A stretch of 64,000 nucleotides of DNA, from assembly GCA_035041965.1 (NCBI GenBank), contig JAPYMA010000758.1, forward strand, positions 1 to 64,000, written 5' to 3'. Positions 13,207-26,200 of this stretch are shown here, piece after piece (position 1 is the first letter of the stretch; each line of letters begins with the position of its first letter). Both the position numbers and the translations under genes were made by a program. The notes beneath the pieces are model-generated. The model was not told where the DNA came from and searched no databases. It saw nothing but the letters and a program-made list of their open reading frames with translations. This DNA comes from Anisakis pegreffii (taxonomy: Eukaryota > Nematoda > Chromadorea > Rhabditida > Anisakidae).

Positions 13207-16200
13207 GCGAAAAAACTGTTCGGGTTATGCGACGAGAGTACGAAAGGGTGCGTGAAGAAGGAGGATTTGATGAGAATTTGTGATCTGATCCCCGGAATAA
13301 CCGAGACCAAACTCGAATCAGTCTTCGATCACAATCAGGATTGTGCAAAACCCGTCGAGAGTACCGTCACTATCAGTCAAGAGTTGTTCGTTGAGAGAAT
13401 AAGTTCGTGAATTTGTGACACAATCTATGGGACGATCGCATCCATGAAAACCCCTAAACTTTCTAAAATTCAGAATAATATCTCAGATTCTCACAAGATC
13501 AATAGTTTCTAATAGATAAATGAGATTGGAATAGTGTCAGCAAATACTCTAAACGAAAAAGTGGTCAATGCAACTTTACAAGCGCTCTTTTCCGCATTTT
13601 AGAATACACTGTTGAGCCGAGATCAATTATGCCCAGAAAATCATCTGACGGTTTTTTTTCAGAACCATTTCTACTGCACGGTGTGACTGAAGAAAACGGT
13701 GAGACGGAAGGCAAGTCAAAGGCGTTGTCGACACCAAATTCGGTAAGATTTAACTCAGTCAGTGAGGATTTTCTGAAGTTTAGGCTCGCTGTATCTCGAT
13801 ATCGTCTTCATCCTATCTGTCTTGCGTATATTGGTGTTTTTTTAATGAATTTGTCGACTACGCACACTGATACCATTCAAAGAATTACGATTCTTTGCAT
13901 TATGTGTCCATGTTCGCCTGAATAAATATATTGAATAAATTGAAATGAAGTGGAATTTCAGCTTGAATGCTTCCATTTCTGTGCTTCCACTTTTTAGACG
14001 TCATTATTGTCGTGACGTCCCTAATCCACACCGTAAGTTGGCAGAAGAGTTCGTTTTCTCGTGACACTCGTCTCACGTCATTGCCACCGTTTTTGTTTGC
14101 TTCGTCTTTATATTTATATCTTATCTCATAATCGGATTTGATAGAATTTTGCCAGTTGAATTCAATTTATTGAATTCACGACAAGGTTCTCACCTCAATC
14201 CTTGAAATTTTCAAAATTTTATTTCTTTATTTCATTTCAAATCCGTTCAGTTGCTTCTTTTTGATATGTAGATTTTTCAAGTGCAACAATAAAACCTCAA
14301 TCAGTCTCTCTAAACATATTGAAATATTTCTCAAGTGAACATAGAAATATATTGAAAGATAATGGTTGAAGAGTGGGAATAAAAAGATGAAATTGAAATT
14401 CTAAAATCGAAAATTTCATCGAATCACATCATTGTTCGTCAGTCCTCATCAAGATGAGAATAACAAAGAAGAAGGCAATGTAAAAATGAAAATTTCAAGA
14501 AATTCTCCATCAAGCCAGTGTCTTATTTGTTTATTTTGCTATACAGACTACCAACATAAGAAACGCTGCTATGGTTTTTTTTTTTGGAGACTTACTTAGT
14601 TCATTGAAAGAAGTGGAACGATTCAGTGAGTGTGCATGTGCATTCCGTTGTTCTGCTTTATTCCATTCATTTTGATGATGGTTTTAAGAAGAAGTAAAAG
14701 GAAATTAGGCACAACAGACAATTGGGAAACAAACAATGATTAGGCATTCTCGCATAAATATGCCAAGCAGTATTGGTTTAATCTCTTTCTCTCTCTCTAC
14801 CAATATCAAAACCGATAATCATGTCATGGCTATGAGCATGATATCAGCATCAAGAAGGCATGCAATTGCATAAACTCCTTAATGACTGACTCAGTTTATT
14901 TATTCCGTTGAAGAGTATCAACTGCTTCATGCTGCTCGCTCTCCTGGCTTCAGAATTGATGCTTCTTCTTCATTATTATCGTCTTTAATCAGTATATTGG
15001 TTGTTTCTGACAAGAGTGAAGAGGATGAATTTCCGACTTATGTATCTTGTTTATTTCCTCAAAATTGAAAAGCGATTGAATTGAGTGACATCTTCGACAT
15101 GATTAAAATAGATGGAATGTATGCAAGCAGATATTTGATCCTGCTCTTACTCTTACAAGCAGATGTTTGACCTTCTTTGCAGTGTTTTTGTGGGATCAGC
15201 ATTTTTTTGATGTAATAACATATGAATTTTTCAATGTCGTATTAATGTGAATCATTTGGTTGTTCAGCTGATTTTTCATTAAGCTGATATGCTTGATTGT
15301 TTTGTTGAGATTATATGAGCATGTTCATCATCGTCGGTTTGTGAACAGTAGTATGGTGATCATGATGAGATTAAGAGGAAGAGTTGTTGCTGAATCAATA
15401 TTCAGACTTTCTTGATATCACTCGTTTATTCGATAAAAGCCGATATATAGTGAATTGTGATAGTTTGTTCTTCGATAATCTCATTTTTGAGCTCAATTTG
15501 GAAATTTTATCTGGTGAATCATCCGCAAAACTATGGCCAATATCACGAATTGCTCATTTGTTTCTGTTGGTTTGGCTGTCGATTTTCGGTGCTTTGCAAA
15601 TGTTCGCTTCGGTAACTTTCAATGAACTCGTTAGCCATTCATACTCCGATGGCTTACTGCTCAATTGACAGTTGATTGGGAACGCAGTTCGAAATTTGAT
15701 GTTTCTGCTCTTTAACTATGAGTTTGCTGCTGCTGCAGGAGCAATTAACCAAAAGGCATTTTTTCAATTTGACTGCGGCCGAAGTCGATTTTATTTTGAT
15801 GTTTTATATGGAAGAGAAGGTAATAAAGGCGGAGTACGATTATTTCACGATGAAAAGGATAACTTGGCTGTGGACGTTTGAAAATGGTAACGTATAAATA
15901 ACGAGACGTTAATAACGTGAAAATTGTGAACGATATCTGAAAATCAAAGATTACATTACTTTGTATTACTTGTCGTTAGATTATTTTATATTTTCCTGCG
16001 GAAATGATTTTCAGAGCATCAAGAAATATTTGCCATTTGTAAAGGTGATTGTCTACTTAATTCTATGGATTTGCTCAATGATCTCTTCCGTCTGCATGTT
16101 TTTGTGTCAGGTGAAAATTTGTTGGTGGTGTTAACCGAACACTGCAGATCGCTTGTGACAAAACAATGAAGTGAATGAAAAATGGAAAAAAATTCCAATA

Positions 16201-19200
16201 AAGTCATCCACTTTCACAAGTTCTCTCAAAAAAACGTCTAGCGGATAGAACATGAAGAAAACATTTTGAAATTGCCATATACCAAAACGAATATAATTTA
16301 TGTTCACAAGAAACTTGACTTTTTTGAGTTGAAGAACATGGTCATAAATTTGAATGAGGATTAAGAAAACCGTGTTTCATCTATCACATGAGCAAGAACG
16401 CGAAATGCGTTCACTCATAAATTTCACAAACAAAAATAATGATAAACTCACAAACAACAGCAAAAATGTATTTACAAACAAAAAATAATAATGATAAATC
16501 ATTTGGTCCCATGATGAACTCCATTCAGATGAGTTATGTGAAAGCATTCCCATAAAAAATTATGCATTGAACGCATTTCGAGTAGCTCTTATATCCACGT
16601 GCACTTTTTTGTTTTGCTCTACAACACCATTATTTTGCACTAACTAAAACTTTGACTGATATCGTTTCTGCTGACATTTCACTGATCTTGAGGATCTTCG
16701 AAAACGGATATCGCCATTCGGAGAGTAAGGAGGAAGTGCGCAGTCCATTGCAATTGGCTGTTTTTCATTGGTCTCGTCAGGAACAACTCAATATCCGATG
16801 CTTTGCTCAACTGAACACTTGTCAATTGTGTGTTCTTGTTGAACAGCATGAAATCGCTTTCATGATAATCTCTCGAATTTTTTCCTAGCAAACGAACAGA
16901 CAAAAACAACAGTAATTAAAGTTGATGGAGTCATTTTTTTTTCATTTCTGAAGAGTAAAAGAGTAGGGATAAATAATTTCCAGGCGTTTTAGGTTCATTT
17001 GACGTCATATTCGATACGCCCTCAACTCATTTATTATGAAACTGCTGCCTGCCATCCTTACTGAGTGATGCCATCGACCCCAAGCGTATATTGGATGCTG
17101 AATGTGTCTAGCAATTAAATACGAGTCCATATACCTTTCGGTTCATTAACACTAAACACTTGATGAGTTTATATTGCTATAATGTGAGCAATTCATAGCA
17201 TTCGATATCACTTCATCATATTCTCATTTTAGGATTATTGTTACTTCATACTTCATATTGTAGTTAATGCGAAGTGATTTTATCACATTAACCGACACTT
17301 TGTAATGAAGAAGCGCATTGTGAAGTGGTAACTAATGAGATTGCATGATACCATTGATATTATCAATAATACGCTATGGACTATCTTGCTTTTTGTTCAT
17401 CGAATTCTTTGAATTGCCACTTAATATTGAGCATGTCCATTGCAGATTCAGTTCACACGTTACAAATAAATAATTCAATATTTCATTTCATATTTCACCC
17501 CCAAAAAAGAGCATCTAACAAAATATTGAACTAGGTTTTATTCTGCTCATATATAATCAATCGAAATGATGTCATTTCATGAAAAGGAGCAGCAGCAGTA
17601 GCAGTTATAAATGGCAGCTGCCGACTACAGTTGATTCTAAGAAAAAAAACCATAATTCGCTTTTCATTTATCTATGCGTCCATTCATAAGCCTATTTAGA
17701 CTGCACCAGTGACCACGACTAGATTATTCTACTGAATTTCTTATGAATAATATTCTAATTTCCTCAACGCATAATGATTTTGATTCGTTACTTATTGTAG
17801 CATCCATCCATCGCGAGGCAGTTGAGCATATTTACCAGATATGAGGCGATCAATAAACTGTTCAAAGATAATACGTGAAGCGCAAAAATTCATCAAATCT
17901 CACTACTTCAAAGGCTTTCTCGCGAATTTTCCATGCTCATAGCGTTTAGTAATTTGCACTTGAAAGGATTCATCAACATTTAGATCGCTCGTCTCTTTTC
18001 CTGAACAAGAGCATCTCTAATGTAGGTGTATAAGTTTCAGATCTCTAATCATATGCATAGGTGTATAAGTTTGATATTATCACCATATTATTGCCATTTC
18101 TCACATTTAATCGTAAATTCTCATTGTTTTATGTCTCGTACAACGACGATTCAAGCCTCTGATAATCCATCATCTGCAAGCATGCTTCAAGTGATATTCA
18201 TCTTTAGGTGTATACTGAATTGTCGTTTAAGGATTTACTTGAATTGTAGAAATCTGGAGTGCTGTCCCGATCGCTACCATTCAGCAGCACTCAACACTCT
18301 GGGGATAATTATTCGATTCTGAACAACGACGATGTGACTGATGAGAACATCGCACACTCAGATACCACTGACACGGCAAATATTTCCGACAATAATAGCA
18401 GCAGTGATAGAGAAGAAGGAGAACGACTCACTGAAGACATTCATCTCCGAACACAAGAAGGAGATTCCATTGAAAATTTTGACGGTTCACTTCAAGACGA
18501 ACTTCGAACCGAGCAAATCGGTCGAGCAGAAGGCGAACTGTTGAAGAAAGAAACCGAAAAGTATGATCTCTTGTCGTTCACTTATAATATTCGATGATAA
18601 GTCTGAGTCAAACTTCAACCTTTGTCTATCCAATCAAAGACTCAGCCTCAAACTTTCATAATTTGAGAAGCATTAACCTGAGCATGTCTAAACTGAGCGC
18701 CACTCATCTAGCAGTCAGTTACATTTTCATTGTGAAATGCGTACATGAAGGCATTTTCAAGTGCAAAATACGAAAAGTGCAATAGTTGATTTGGCATTTA
18801 GAATTTGTCATTTGCTGTATTTCATTTCGAAGTTGTCCTCTGGAAAAATAATTACGTTATTTCTTCGTTTTGGAAACATTCAGGAGCTGCTCGTTTAATT
18901 GAGGAAATGGATCAATATAATTTATTTTACATGCATCATTCGTATTTACGATGGTTATATTTACGCTTGTTTCGCAGAGTCAACTATTAGATTTCATTGC
19001 GTAATTAAGTTGAAACGTTGAAATGTCATCATCATTTGGCCGGACGAGTTTTTTACGTTTTACTGAAATTGTATTTCGAGGGATTTCCGAGTGATATTTT
19101 GATCTGCTGAGATGTAATCTTTAAAAAAATGCTCGAAGTCTATTAAAAGTGATCGTTTCAGTCTTAATCAACTAATCAAACAACAGAAACAGCAACAACA

Positions 19201-22200
19201 GCGACAGCATCTAGAACACCAAGAATATCCTTTTTCGGTTGAGAATAAACTCGCGGATGTGACCGATCCTATATGCAGAGAAGTGAAATCAGAAACGAAT
19301 CGGAATATGCGTGAAAACTTAGCGGTATTTCAAGATTAATTGTTAAACAAATGAAACTTATCTTAATCTAACCGAACCTAATCCATTTGACTTCATCGTG
19401 TCCACTATCGAAGCCAATTCATTTTACAGTTAGCGTGCACGCAAAGGAATATTCCGTTCAGTTTCAATTTTAGTCAGTTGAGTTGACTGTTTTATGGTCA
19501 TCTTAACTAAGTTTCGTGAAAGAATGCAAATTTCAGTTGGATAGTCTAGTGAAACGCGAGTCATCAAGTCAGGTTGATCTCCGTAGGAGTTTATATCATC
19601 CAGATGCCAAATCGCCTGGATCACGTTCACTAGCAGAAGTTTGTTTTCACCTAATTCATCTCGTTATTCCAATCGTTCTGTCTTTTTAGTCGCTTGTTAA
19701 GTTCTCGAATTTCATTGGCTGCTTTATATCTGCGTTTGGAAACGCATCGTTAATCATCATCTTATTATATAAGGACAAATACATCATCCTCATTATATTA
19801 ACGAATATTCATTCAATTAGTTGACAGTAATGGCATTTCTCATTATGAGATTTCGACCATTCGTGTGAGAGAGTAGTTTATCTAATTGAAATGTTACGAC
19901 CACAATTTGATTCTTTGCTATGGACTGAGAATTCTGATTAGTGATCAGTGAATGTTCGTTATTTCGCCGAATATGATATGCCATGGATAATAATTCATCT
20001 ATTGGAAACGTAATTGAAGAAGAGCAATATTATTCATCAAGTTCTGGAGTGGTAACATTACTTTATGATGTGTTTATTATCTTGACGGTTTCGTCATAAG
20101 TGTTTACACCCACAGAATTTATTTATAGTTAATTAGTGTACATACTAGTGATTGAAGTAATGAATTCGTAACCGTATCAGTTGGACCATAAGTTGAGTGA
20201 GAATTGATTGCAGGAACTTCGTGAAGTTGGTGTAACAAACCAGGACGCTCCACCATGCGAGGTGAGTGGGCGATTATCGAAGTATCGTTTATGGGCAGTG
20301 ATTCGTTGTTTTTGTGATTATCTTGATCCATTACCTGCACTTCCTAGACTTCCTTCTTGATCCTTCCTCTTGATCCATTATCATATATTACTTGTCATTA
20401 TTGTTATTATTATCATCTTTATTGGTATCTTTATTGTTAACATTATTAGTGAGAGCATCACCAGTGTTTTCAGCCTCGACCACCAAACTATTCATCACCT
20501 GAACGCATTTTCAAAGTGGTCTTCGTTGGTGATTCAGCGGTTGGTAAGACGTGCTTCTTACACCGTTTCTGTCATAATCGCTTCAAACCGTTATTCAACG
20601 CAACAATCGGTGTCGATTTCACTGTCAAGACTATTCGGCTACAGAACCGGGTTATTGCTGTGCAATTATGGGATACAGCCGGACAGGAGAGGTGAGCCGT
20701 TTCGTTTGCTAACTCTTAAAACACATTTATGGGTTGAAATCAGTCCTCGGGTTTTTGAATGTATAAAATAAGAAATTCTGTCGCACCTTTGTGGGGTGCG
20801 AACAATCCCGATTGAGAAACCCTGCTATAGGGTGTATAGTAATGAAAGCGCTTAGCTTTATGACATGCCTAGATCATTTGATCTGCATTTAACGGAAATA
20901 TGAAAAATCGCTCGACAACATATATGCATGTCTGAAACTAGAGAATCTCCTGGATTCGATTTTGAAAAGAACTCGTGAGTTACTGGGCAAACCTGAGGAT
21001 ACGGGTAGTTTGAATATATGATATCACTGATCGCTCTATAGTGATGAAATCGCTTAAATGTATGACGCACCTAGTTTATTTGATCTGTGTCCAATGGAAA
21101 TGCGCAAAATCGCTCGACAACATATATGTTTTTCTGAAACTAGAGAATCTCCTGGAATCGATTTTAGAAAGAACTCATCGGTTGCTGGACGAACCTGAGG
21201 ATACGGGTAGTTCGAAAATGACACTCATGATAGCTCTATCGCAGTGGTTCCCAACCTTCCCCCACCCCCATCCCCCGCGCTCCTTAAAAAACTTTAGGAT
21301 GTCGTTACACCTCCTACAAAACTAGTTAAAATGTCCACTCTGTATCTCCCATCCGCTACGGTGAGTGTCTATAGTGTAGATAAGTGTAAACTATTAGACT
21401 ATGCATCAGCTTTTCTACTTTGAAGTACTAATTTAATGTACCTCGTCTACTTTTATACATAAAAAATAAAACCTTATACGACAAAAGGTTTATTCTTTAT
21501 ACTGGATAATATCTCGCACCCCTTGGAGGTACGGGCATTCCCGGATGAAAAACCCTGACTTAAGTGATTATTTGATCATCATTTAGTGAATTCTGCTCAC
21601 ACTCAACTCCATTTCATAGATGACATTGATAACGCGATAATTTAAAGTAGTACTCTAAATTATCTTATATCACTGTCACCTATGAAGTGGAGATAATTGC
21701 CGGGTTTTTGATATCGTTCGCCATTTAGAGCTGATCACTGAAGCGACCTAGCAGTTTTATTGCTTTTATTTTTGCTGGTGATGTCCCAATGAATTCAGAT
21801 TTCGAAGTATCACAAAGCAGTACTTTCGTAAAGCAGACGGTGTTATTTTGATGTACGACGTGACATCAGAGCAGTCCTTTTTGCATGTTCGAAATTGGAT
21901 TGATTCAGTTAAGAACGGTGTGGATGAAGCGTGTGTCATGTGCCTGGTCGGCAATAAGGTCGGCTCGGTGTCATTTCAATTCGTTTATCATAAATATCAT
22001 TACTGTTGTTATTTTCATCAGTGATATGATGAAGATTATTATTCTTATTGTTATTATGTGTTATCATTGGTGTTGTTATCATTGTTTGTATCGAGATGGC
22101 TGTCGCTTAAAAAATGTTTTCATTAATTAAGAGTGTTCAAATTTCAGGTTGATTTATTCGGTAGCGATCATACACACGCACTGACATTTAAGCACGGTCA

Positions 22201-23209
22201 AAAACTCGCTGAGGTTAGTCATATTCTAATACTTATAATCAATTCGTATTTTAATCATAAGTAGTCATTCAATGCATCACCTGTTACTGATAACATCATT
22301 TTTTGATGATTGCTGTTAATATCAGTAGTATTCTTATTTTCTTTGGTGTTCTCATTTGCTTTGTTAGTATTATTCTTGCTGTTATCGTTGCTATAATTGT
22401 TATCATTATTATCATCGTTACTGTTTTTATTTTCATCACAGTTTTTTTGAATGTTATCTTTTTTATTTTCATTTATTCTTTATAGTTTGAAAGTTTTTCT
22501 TTGATGTTCCATCATTTCAACGCCATCTAATGGATATCTCAATTTTTTTAGCGTCCATGTGAAAATATCATTGCTTTCCTCAAAATTTCATTAAACTCGC
22601 ATTCTCTCCGAAGAGAAAATCGCACCTCATTTCGATGCCTTCATCAATCTTGCATGCTACACTCATTCATTGCACTATGCATGCCAGTCTTTTTCACGCT
22701 TTCTTCTTCGTTGTAATCGCTGTTGATTAGTGCAGAGAGTGTGTGTCAGTTCAGTGACCGAATGCATTCGATGTGCCACCTCGCGTTTCCCTCTTATTTC
22801 ATCTCTGAATAGCTGATAAGCGAGATTTTTTAATATATATTTTTTCAGGAATTCAATATGTTGTTCTTCGAGACGAGTGCTTTTACCGGTTATAATGTGA
22901 ACGAATGCATGCGAGCTGTTGCAATGTAAGACTCTCGGTTCACATTTTCACGTCCTCTTTCGTAGTTTACTGGAAGAAGTTTTAGAGGAATGTCACGGTT
23001 TCATTCAATCTATCAGCATCTCAAATTGCTAATTTGAATAATATCGATGAAGTTTCGCGAGAATTTTTGGCACTGGAGATTGATTTTGAGGTTATATCTG
23101 AGACGAGCATTTCAGGAGGTTACAGCAACGAGAAGAAGATGATCTACAAGAGGCGTTGAAACTCGAAATGGGTGTTCAATCGAGCAGACGAAGTTGGTGC
23201 TGTATGTGA
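13207..23209 (+). CDS. rsef-1: RASEF/Rab44-like EF-hand and Rab GTPase protein (5' incomplete)
   Basis: Exons by phase and homology: 13207-13402, 13663-13742, 18250-18560, 19162-19324, 20214-20261, 20474-20691, 21799-21958, 22148-22213, 22849-22925 and 23116-23209; possible extra exons are at 15739-15819 and 16015-16044. The first exon encodes a pair of degenerate EF-hands (loops start DESTKG and DHNQD). The next exons give an acidic, Ser/Asp-rich then Gln-rich linker. The Rab domain has all G motifs: P-loop [27 protein letters not shown] (split by an intron) and [19 protein letters not shown] is typical of RASEF. The protein ends WCCM, with cysteines suitable for prenylation. The family consists of large membrane-associated Rabs thought to act in vesicle traffic with calcium or coiled-coil inputs. 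The start exon and the usual long coiled coil were not found. The Rab part is certain; the linker is less so. Confidence 0.9.
15739..15819 (+). other. rsef-1: Possible additional rsef-1 exon
   Basis: Between the second and third confirmed rsef-1 exons lies an 81-base frame flanked by a ctgctgcag acceptor and a gtaata donor. It would encode 27 residues, [20 protein letters not shown] then MFYMEEK, in phase 0 at both ends, which is exactly what the neighbouring exons require. The protein-like, amphipathic sequence supports a real exon, perhaps alternatively used. It is short and unsupported by recognised homology, so it could be fortuitous. Confidence 0.35.
16015..16044 (+). other. rsef-1: Possible rsef-1 micro-exon
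   Basis: A 30-base segment lies between gattttcag and gtgatt. It encodes [10 protein letters not shown] in phase 0 at both ends and so could be spliced into rsef-1 without disturbing the frame. Evidence is limited to splice signals and phase. Confidence 0.2.
20780..20824 (+). mobile_element. hAT-like terminal end, fragment
   Basis: This end reads gcaccttt..., then ggtgcgaac, and finishes with gattgagaaaccctg, whose reverse complement starts CAGGGTTTCTCAATC, the style of many hAT-type ends. It is closely related to the end at 21512-21557. No matching left end was found just upstream, so the copy is truncated or its 5' part is diverged. It sits in the rsef-1 intron after the exon encoding the P-loop. 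Confidence 0.45.
20835..21236 (+). repeat. Two-copy ~200-bp tandem repeat
   Basis: Unit 1 runs about 20835-21036 and unit 2 about 21037-21236, starting near tatagtratgaaa. Both contain the near-identical blocks atcgctcgacaacatatatg, gaaactagagaatctcctgg and cctgaggatacgggtagtt. The array lies between two hAT-like ends inside an rsef-1 intron. Related, more diverged units occur at about 59.6-60.6 kb, where the cctgagga and agcaggaga-type blocks recur at a similar spacing. Open frames across the units are not conserved, so I treat it as non-coding satellite-like or element-internal DNA. Confidence 0.8.
21242..21557 (+). mobile_element. Short non-autonomous hAT-like element
   Basis: The left end is cagtggttcccaacc, a characteristic hAT terminal sequence. 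The right end ggatgaaaaaccctg reverse-complements to CAGGGTTTTTCATCC, giving imperfect terminal inverted repeats about 316 bp apart. The interior is C-rich at the left and AT-rich at the right, with no transposase frame. The right end is homologous to the fragment at 20780-20824. The 8-bp flanks (ctctatcg and acttaagt) do not match, so the element is old, rearranged, or its boundaries are slightly off. It lies in an rsef-1 intron. Confidence 0.55.
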
Positions 23210-26200
23210 AGAAGATGAAGCCGAACGTCGATGAGTGTATTATGCAAGGAATGAATTGCCATTGTCACTTTTCTTTTGTTTAGATGTTTCACTAGATAAA
23301 AAAAGTGGCAAATCATACTATCGCATCGATATTGTTGTATGTTTAATCAAGAAAGATGATGGAAGAGGTCTTAATGGGAGCTAGTAATTGCAAATGGTGT
23401 TTAATACCGTCTGAATTTTATCCTTCAACGAAAAACAAATTCCCGAGTTGACTCTTCTCGAGTCAAATTCCATCTTATCCAAAATGGCTTCGCATAAAGA
23501 GTGATCGATAATTACGGATCACTAGCAAGCGAGATTCAGTCGCTCATTCAAAGAGATTCCTATCTGAATTTCTGCTGAATCCCCGATTAAACAACACCAA
23601 TTTCTACGTCCAGATGAAATTTCTGCATTGTTGTGCATCGTTCAAAAATGTTTCTTGCCTCCAGATTTCCATCTCGTTATTGCCATTTTATCATTCGAAC
23701 AGGTTCATTACATCCAATTCATTTTTGATCGTATCAAGTCCAAGCCAGAATATAATTTGCTTCAAGTGCAACCGACAGTGTGTTGCATGCAAAGTACCAT
23801 CAACAAACCTTCAAAATCAAAAATTTCACCGGTTTAGTTCAGTTGACCGTTCGAATCGAGAGATTCATCCAGTTGATTGCTAGAAAGTTGACCCTTCGAA
23901 CAGCGACACATCACAACAAGGACAAAACAACGAAAAATATTCTGTTTATGATTACTCGTACAGATGTGGCTAGCTGCCCTATGCGTAGTTCATGCTATTG
24001 AGGTGAAACGTGATAATAACAGCAGTGTCAAATCCATAGTAATAATAATGACGGTAATAGTGCTTTCTGGTGAAATATCAATATCTGTATTGCATCTCGA
24101 GAAACGAAGGCGTTGATGGATCTATGAACTGAATCAACGACAGTTTAACGTAATGTGATATAATTTTATCGGATAGCGCTATGGAAGATAAACGATGTGC
24201 TGAAGTGAAGTTATGATGTGTAGCAAAGAAACGAATGCTTCTTTGTGCAGCAAGTCGATATGGCCAACGATGTGTCTCAATGATTCTGATATCGATTTCA
24301 TACAATGTCGCCGTTGTTTCTGTATGCAAATCAACCTATTAGCATATAGACTGCTTCTCATATTCGTGATATCATATATTGATAGCAGTACGACTTGCGA
24401 GGATTTTCATTGATGGATAACTTGTTGAGTGCCTCGGAGCGTCGCAGTGATCGCATCAAAAAAAAACTGTCGTAATCTGTGATATTCTCCATCGATCAAC
24501 TCTTCATTTTCCGTTGAGCATTTTGATTATGCTCAATTGCTGGCACATTGAAGCAGTTCGATTCATTATGAATGAATTCATTATGATTGGTAAAAAAAGA
24601 TACCTTATTAAACATTGACGTTTTTTGGAAAATCGTACATCTGTGATTCCCTCAACTAGGAGATTCACGCAGCAATTTGACTCAAATCGGTAATTCTAAG
24701 CTCCAACTGGAGTGAACGCTGTTTATAATACCAGTTGATTGCAAGGATGATTATTAAGCACTGCGATGATAAAATGCGATAAAATACCCTCAGTTGCTCA
24801 TCTCAACCCCATTCTCATTCTTGGAATAACACCTAAATTCCACATTCTCTCTTACTCCTGCTTGAAAGCGCGATATAATGAAGTGTGATAAAGTTTTAAA
24901 CTAAAACTATAAAACGAGAGCAGCTGACCCTTGATGGGCACAGCACAACTGATCACTCGCTTTAGTTTGGTGCGAACGACACGCAAACGATAATTTAGAG
25001 CTTACGATTGTGGAAGATGTTCTTGTAGCAGATGAGATAAAAAGATATCTTTACATGTGAGACGTTCAATAACCAGATATTAGACGGTATTTATCCAGTA
25101 AACTAATATTCACTGACCGATTCCATCCGTTCCTCTATCCTTTGCACTTCTATCATATCATATCGTAACATAACATATCAGCATATTGTACTTATCGTAA
25201 CACATCATATCAGCATATTCTACTCATCACAGCATAATGCATCAGCATATTGTACTATCATATCAGCATATCCTATCAACGTATTGCTTTAAAGTACTCA
25301 TAGGCGAAAGTCAATAAATTTTGGCAACTGACTACAGAACAAGCAGTAATGAGGTGTTAATTTGTGGGGAACATTTGCCCAAAAAAATTGTTGGTAAAAA
25401 ATTTGAGCAGTGTAGTAAAATGATTGCAGAAAATGTTTTGAGAATTCTTCAAGACAATTGCCAATCGTTCATCATCGGCTATTTACAACAACAATTCTGC
25501 ATATGATTAATTTCATTTTTTGTGAATTACACAATGATACTTGGAACTCGTATTCGCTTTATACTTTGTATCTTTGTAAGGCTTCAAAAACGCCTAGTCC
25601 AGTCGACGTCGATTGGAAGGCATCGATTCGTACTCAGCTCCAGAACTGCGTTCATTTCAAATTGTGTAAGGTTGAATATAGATAAAACTAGTCAGGCCTA
25701 TAATTCACTAGTGATCTGCGGTCTAATAGATGCTTACGATAAACTTTCAACAAGTCCTCGTAAATATTTATAAACCTTTCAATTGCAGTATTCAATAACA
25801 ATACTTTCTACAATCATAGATACATCCAGAACGTTTGCTAGCGAATGAAATTTGAACGCTGGATGCATTGTAATGCAATTGTTGTGCTGATGACGGAACT
25901 GTCAGTTGTTGGAATAGGAAAACAAAACTTTGGTATAGAACTATAATATCACCCATCCATAACATATGCATAGCATCTAAAAACAACAAATCATCATAAT
26001 GCACACGAGAATCACCTGTGAATGAACGCGACCACAGTGATTGTCGACTTTTTGAGTGCTTTAACACTAGCTTTAACGCTGAACACAATAAGATCTTTTT
26101 TTTTGCGTTGCACCGATGTGCTTCTTCAACTGATCTAATTTACAATTCGGTCAGGTGTTACTGTTGTTAAGTTTATTCGTATCGAGTCATTTGATTAGCT

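Noticed and set aside
15384..15881. Possible aralar-type (SLC25A12) EF-hand gene remnant
   Set aside because: A few short resemblances in different frames could not be joined into a consistent alignment; only the phase-compatible segment at 15739-15819 was kept, as a possible rsef-1 exon.
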